DNA from: Verrucomicrobiota bacterium
GTDB taxonomy: Bacteria; Verrucomicrobiota; Verrucomicrobiia; Chthoniobacterales; UBA10450
Reading direction: 5' to 3'
Length of the DNA: 6,058 nucleotides
Assembly: GCA_003219995.1 (NCBI GenBank)
Contig: QHRC01000121.1
Span: 6,776-12,833, forward strand
Positions 5,167-6,058 of the stretch are shown one piece after another; the stretch's first letter is position 1, and each line of letters begins with the position of its first letter. The position numbers and the translations under genes were made by a program. Under the pieces are notes generated by a model. The model was not told where the DNA came from and searched no databases. It saw nothing but the letters and a program-made list of their open reading frames with translations.

Positions 5167-6058
5167 ATGAATCTTTCTCCAGAAAAGAAAATCGCCGGGG
5201 TCCTGGCGCCGCTGTTTGCGTTGCGCGGGAAAGATGATCTCGGAGTCGGAGATGTGGCGGCGTTGCGCGAGTTTATCGATTGGGCGGCGGAGATCGGCTT
5301 TAAGCTGGTGCAATTACTTCCGATCAACGAGACCAGCGGCGACAACAGCCCTTACAATGCGATCAGCGCGATGGCGCTTGAGCCGACCACACTGCATTTG
5401 GCGCCTGGATCCCCGAAAGATTTAACGCGTCAGGATTTCGACATCGCCGTAGCAGATGTCGATCTTGCCCAATTGCGTCAGGGTTCGGTTAAATATCGGC
5501 GGGTTAAAAAATTAAAACGTCGGCTGCTTGAAAAGGCGTTCGTGAATTTCTCGCTAAACGCGGCGGAAGATCGCCAAGCGGACTTCAAGAAATTTTGTCT
5601 GGAGGAGGCGGCCTGGCTCGACAATTACGCCGTCTTTCGCGCATTGATGGAGGAGAACGGTGATTCGGAAGCGTGGGACAAATGGCAGAGGGAACATCGA
5701 AGTATGGAAAAGGCGTGTGAGTGGCTGCGTCATCTTTCGCAAGATCGACAACAAACGTTCTCCACGCGGCAGAATTTCTTTCGTTACGTGCAATGGATCG
5801 GGCACGAGCAATGGCGCGAAATGAAATCGTACGCCGCGCAGCGCGATGTTGCCCTGATGGGCGATGTTCCGTTCGGCGTCAGTTATTACAGCGCGGACGT
5901 TTTCGCGCGCGCTGACGAATTCGCGCTCGATTGGTCAGGCGGCGCGCCACCGGAGCTGTATTTCAAAGACGACCAGTTCACGCAGAAATGGGGGCAGAAC
6001 TGGGGTATTCCCCTTTATCGCTGGGAGGCAATGCGCGGAAACAATTTCGAATGGTGGA
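5167..6058 (+). CDS. malQ: 4-alpha-glucanotransferase (amylomaltase, GH77), N-terminal part (runs off the window)
   Basis: MalQ transfers alpha-1,4-glucan segments between maltodextrins, releasing glucose, in cytoplasmic maltodextrin and glycogen metabolism. The first 297 codons are present and open to the window end. The protein begins MNLSPEKKIAGVLAPLFALR, then FKLVQLLPINETSGDNSPYN (about 44-63), the classic GH77 opening. Later come LMGDVPFGVSYYSADVFA (about 229-246), WSGGAPPELYF and KWGQNWGIPLYRW (about 274-286), which match the GH77 barrel region just before the nucleophile. The catalytic Asp of the RIDHFRG-type motif and the acid/base Glu lie beyond the window, so activity cannot be judged. 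The ATG at 5167 is chosen because homology begins at once and no other start is near. The leader is the right cassette repeat plus TGAAGC and has no Shine-Dalgarno. It may once have been co-transcribed with the helicase (inference). Confidence 0.9.
   Translation, partial: MNLSPEKKIAGVLAPLFALRGKDDLGVGDVAALREFIDWAAEIGFKLVQLLPINETSGDNSPYNAISAMALEPTTLHLAPGSPKDLTRQDFDIAVADVDLAQLRQGSVKYRRVKKLKRRLLEKAFVNFSLNAAEDRQADFKKFCLEEAAWLDNYAVFRALMEENGDSEAWDKWQREHRSMEKACEWLRHLSQDRQQTFSTRQNFFRYVQWIGHEQWREMKSYAAQRDVALMGDVPFGVSYYSADVFARADEFALDWSGGAPPELYFKDDQFTQKWGQNWGIPLYRWEAMRGNNFEWW

Noticed and set aside
4691..5170. Target-site duplication flanking the cassette
   Set aside because: The bases outside the repeats (TGACTTGCT on the left, TGAAGCATG on the right) show no convincing direct repeat; the shared TGA is the helicase stop on one side and chance on the other.

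Overview
The window looks like chromosomal DNA from a free-living, moderately GC-rich bacterium, most likely a soil-type Verrucomicrobiota (inference). The grounds are the IECPRD-type HMG-CoA lyase, the DUF4337 and DUF1003 membrane proteins, and two kinds of dispersed repeat: a CTGTAGCC...CCGG palindrome and a CACGGAT-rich inverted repeat around a GxxExxY gene. Both repeat types are, as far as I recall, common in that group. No rRNA, tRNA, CRISPR array or transposase gene was seen.

Layout. On the minus strand, reading right to left, are an HMG-CoA lyase-like enzyme (817-1683), a DUF4337 membrane protein (219-755) and the start of ruvC (214 to beyond position 1). They are close enough to be one transcription unit; the last two are 4 bases apart. 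A 153-base divergent gap (1684-1836) separates them from the plus-strand genes. These are a DUF1003 membrane protein with an N-terminal cysteine motif (1837-2547), a UvrD/PcrA-type helicase (2645-4693), a frameshifted GxxExxY gene (4736-5130) and the first 297 codons of a GH77 4-alpha-glucanotransferase, malQ (5167 to beyond the end).

Two things stand out. First, the GxxExxY gene lies between 30-base inverted repeats (27/30 identical) that begin 6 bases after the helicase stop and end 6 bases before the malQ start. The 461-base unit looks like a compact mobile or repeat-borne cassette with a nuclease-like cargo gene, now broken by a one-base deletion. Second, a 73-base double palindrome sits inside the helicase reading frame and adds about 25 residues rich in Gly, Pro and Ala without breaking the frame. 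The left arm can be read through in only one of its three forward frames, and that is the frame used.

The genes do not form one pathway. RuvC and the helicase belong to DNA repair and recombination, the lyase to branched-chain amino acid or ketone-body carbon metabolism, and MalQ to glycogen or maltodextrin metabolism. The two DUF proteins have no established role. The interest of the window is in the repeats and the cassette rather than in a new multi-gene pathway.
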